64,000 nucleotides of DNA from Niastella sp966212235 (GTDB lineage: Bacteria > Bacteroidota > Bacteroidia > Chitinophagales > Chitinophagaceae). Under the pieces are notes generated by a model that saw nothing but the letters and a program-made list of their open reading frames with translations, was not told the origin of the DNA and did not search any database. The position numbers and the translations under genes were made by a program. The number at the start of each line of letters is the position of its first letter. Position 1 is the first letter of the stretch. Of this stretch, positions 62,537 through 64,000 are shown piece after piece. The DNA is taken from positions 186,001 to 250,000 of the forward strand of contig CBIHPP010000004.1 of NCBI GenBank assembly GCA_966212235.1, read 5' to 3'.

Positions 62537-62845
62537 ATGGATAAAACTGTCGCCACCTTTATCGGGGTTATAAGCGTGGTTATTGGCCTTCATGCATCCC
62601 GAGCCATGCAAGAAACAAACATAACCGGTAAAGTGTCTTCACCTAAAGATTCTGTTTGGGTTTATGCCGTAAATGGCAAAGATTCTTTAAAAACAATCGT
62701 GAACAATGGTAAGTTCCGGTTCAGGGTTAAACCCGGTTCATGGAAGGTGACGATAACAAAAAATAATTTAACAGGGAATGACGGTCAGCAGGTAGAAGTG
62801 GTAGAAGGGAGCACGCTGGATATGGGAACGATCATTCTAAACTAA
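62537..62845 (+). CDS. Small secreted beta-sandwich protein
   Basis: 102 residues: signal-like N-terminus (ATFIGVISVVIGLHASRA), then a carboxypeptidase-regulatory-like strand pattern (NITGKVSSPKDSVWVYAVNG, GKFRFRVKPGSWKVTITKNN, EVVEGSTLDMGTIIL). Extracytoplasmic; role unknown. Followed by a strong terminator. Confidence 0.65.
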   Translation: MDKTVATFIGVISVVIGLHASRAMQETNITGKVSSPKDSVWVYAVNGKDSLKTIVNNGKFRFRVKPGSWKVTITKNNLTGNDGQQVEVVEGSTLDMGTIILN

Positions 62846-62874
62846 AGATATTAAATAAGGGACGGTTCAAAACC

Positions 62875-62907
62875 AAAAGAGCTGGTGTTTATCACCGGCT
62901 TTTTTTA
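62875..62907 (+). terminator. Terminator after small secreted gene
   Basis: AAAAGAGCTGGTG pairs with CACCGGCTTTTTT (one mismatch and one G-U) across a 5-nt loop, followed by T residues. Confidence 0.8.
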
Positions 62908-62912
62908 TTTCT

Positions 62913-63000
62913 GATTTGGGGATTGCGCGATTTTGAGATTTCTTCCATTCCGGCATTCCTTTTAATCCCCAAATCTCAAAATCTCCAAATCATAAATCTC
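62913..63000. repeat. Inverted GATTTGGGGA/GATTTTGAGATTT words
   Basis: Left arm 62913-62942 (GATTTGGGGATTGCGCGA, TTTTGAGATTTC); right arm 62964-63000 (AATCCCCAAATCTCAAAATC). Same stuttered-word inverted layout as at 11191 and 2410, with a different word. Confidence 0.5.
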
Positions 63001-63029
63001 GTACGTATCTTGCATGATATTACTTTTTC

Positions 63030-64000
63030 ATGAAGTATATTTTAGTGTTTGGGGCGGGAAGGTCTTCAACCTCTTTGATCGACTACCTGGTAAAAGAGGC
63101 TGCTGCCAACAACTGGTACATCACCGTTGCTGAAATTCCCCCTTTACAAACACAGTTACCACCCGGAAACGCTGCACATACGGTGGCTATACAGCCGGAC
63201 AATGAAACCTTACGCCGCCAATTGATTGCCGCTGCTGATATTGTTATTTCATTAGTGTCCCCTGCCCTGCATGTATTCATTGCAGCCGATTGTTTACAGT
63301 ATAAAAAGCATTTGCTAACGCCTTCTTATATTGATGAATCAATAAGCAACCTGCACACAGCCATTAAAAAGCAAGGCCTGTTATTCCTGAGTGAAATGGG
63401 GTTCAATCCGGGTATCGATCATATGAGCGCCATGCAACACATCCATCGCATAAAGGCCAATGGCGGAACCATCACTTCATTCAAATCGCATTGCGGTGGT
63501 TTGATATCGCCCGAAAGCAACGATAATCCCTGGCATTATAAGATGACCTGGAACCCGCACAATGTGGTGCTGGCCGGTAAGGATGGAGGGGTATTTAAAG
63601 AGAACGGCGCTATTTTCCATTTGCCATACGAACAGTTATTCGATCCCAATCGCGTAATTCATATTCCCGACCTGGGCTTTCTGGCCTGGTATCCTAATCG
63701 CGATTCATTACAATATATGCCATTGTATGGGTTGCAGGACGTGCCCACATTTATTCGTACCACGCTGCGGTATCCCGAGTTTTGTTTCGGCTGGAAAAAT
63801 GTAGTAGAACTAAAATTGACGGATGCGTCCCAATTATATGATACCGATGGATTGTCGTTGCAACAGTTCTTTCAGGAACATTTTGCAACGCATGGTTTTA
63901 GCGCCTGGATCGAAAAGCAATTGACCGCCCGTTTTGCGCAAACCAAGCAATTACTGGAAAAACTGCAACAATTGCTGGAAGCAGAACAAGAGGCTAATGA
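63030..64000 (+). CDS. Saccharopine-dehydrogenase-like protein (3' end beyond window)
   Basis: Starts at ATG 63030 (MKYILVFGAGRSSTSLIDYL), an NAD(P)-binding Rossmann fold with GAGRSS, followed by IVISLVSPALHVFIAADCLQ and LLFLSEMGFNPGIDHMSAMQ, then GLISPESNDNPWHYKMTWNP, which is the saccharopine dehydrogenase C-terminal pattern. Related enzymes act in lysine metabolism. It is open for 323 codons to the window end, so the length and partner domain are unknown. Confidence 0.88.
   Translation, partial: MKYILVFGAGRSSTSLIDYLVKEAAANNWYITVAEIPPLQTQLPPGNAAHTVAIQPDNETLRRQLIAAADIVISLVSPALHVFIAADCLQYKKHLLTPSYIDESISNLHTAIKKQGLLFLSEMGFNPGIDHMSAMQHIHRIKANGGTITSFKSHCGGLISPESNDNPWHYKMTWNPHNVVLAGKDGGVFKENGAIFHLPYEQLFDPNRVIHIPDLGFLAWYPNRDSLQYMPLYGLQDVPTFIRTTLRYPEFCFGWKNVVELKLTDASQLYDTDGLSLQQFFQEHFATHGFSAWIEKQLTARFAQTKQLLEKLQQLLEAEQEAN

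Overview
The window reads as a chromosome segment of a free-living Bacteroidota bacterium, most likely Chitinophagaceae (Niastella/Chitinophaga-like). Support: type IX secretion C-terminal domains of both kinds, a TonB-dependent receptor of the barrel-3 class, two large FtsX/MacB-type permeases of 818 residues, carbohydrate-active enzymes (GH2, GH27), promoter -7 elements of the TAnnTTTG type ahead of several genes, and mostly weak Shine-Dalgarno sequences. No rRNA, tRNA, phage, transposase or CRISPR array was found. The genus is an inference.

Layout. 1-11.9 kb is housekeeping: aspartate kinase (cut by the left edge), class I fructose-bisphosphatase, a CAP-domain lipoprotein, an ABC ATPase, two DinB/YfiT-fold proteins, a Nudix hydrolase, FolC, a TonB-like energy transducer, a TauE/SafE permease, a small secreted protein, a radical SAM protein and a membrane protein. 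12.0-18.8 kb holds a tandem duplication of a roughly 3.4-kb unit (promoter, gene, terminator) encoding two giant secreted amidases with golvesin-like, FnIII, amidotransferase-like and T9SS sorting domains. 18.9-21.1 kb has a molybdopterin oxidoreductase and a Gfo/Idh/MocA dehydrogenase. 21.2-22.6 kb is an AT-rich islet (ankyrin protein, small membrane protein, small lipoprotein). 22.6-38.4 kb carries the two orphan permeases, an unusual orphan binding protein without signal peptide, a PRC-barrel / alcohol dehydrogenase / DUF2007 group linked by a duplicated upstream element, a T9SS type-B adhesin, a thioredoxin-like protein and a GH2 enzyme. 38.5-47.4 kb holds VOC, DUF2071, HEAT-repeat, SAM-hydrolase-like lipoprotein, serine hydrolase, glucokinase and MsbA-like genes, and a 1-kb gene-poor stretch with a 42-bp tandem hairpin array. 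47.5-64 kb has the outer-membrane receptor, a two-lobed aspartic protease, nitroreductase, alpha-galactosidase, a TPR protein, GyrA, a GAF-histidine kinase, a GYF-domain protein and a saccharopine-dehydrogenase-like gene cut by the right edge.

The most unusual signals are non-coding. The 42-bp array (41711-42074) is flanked by perfect hairpins. A 90-nt ungapped duplicated element sits upstream of the PRC-barrel and ADH genes. Several intergenic regions are made of short repeated words arranged as inverted repeats, a different word in most loci, often starting directly at a stop codon. A GC-rich palindrome forms the last codons of two unrelated genes.
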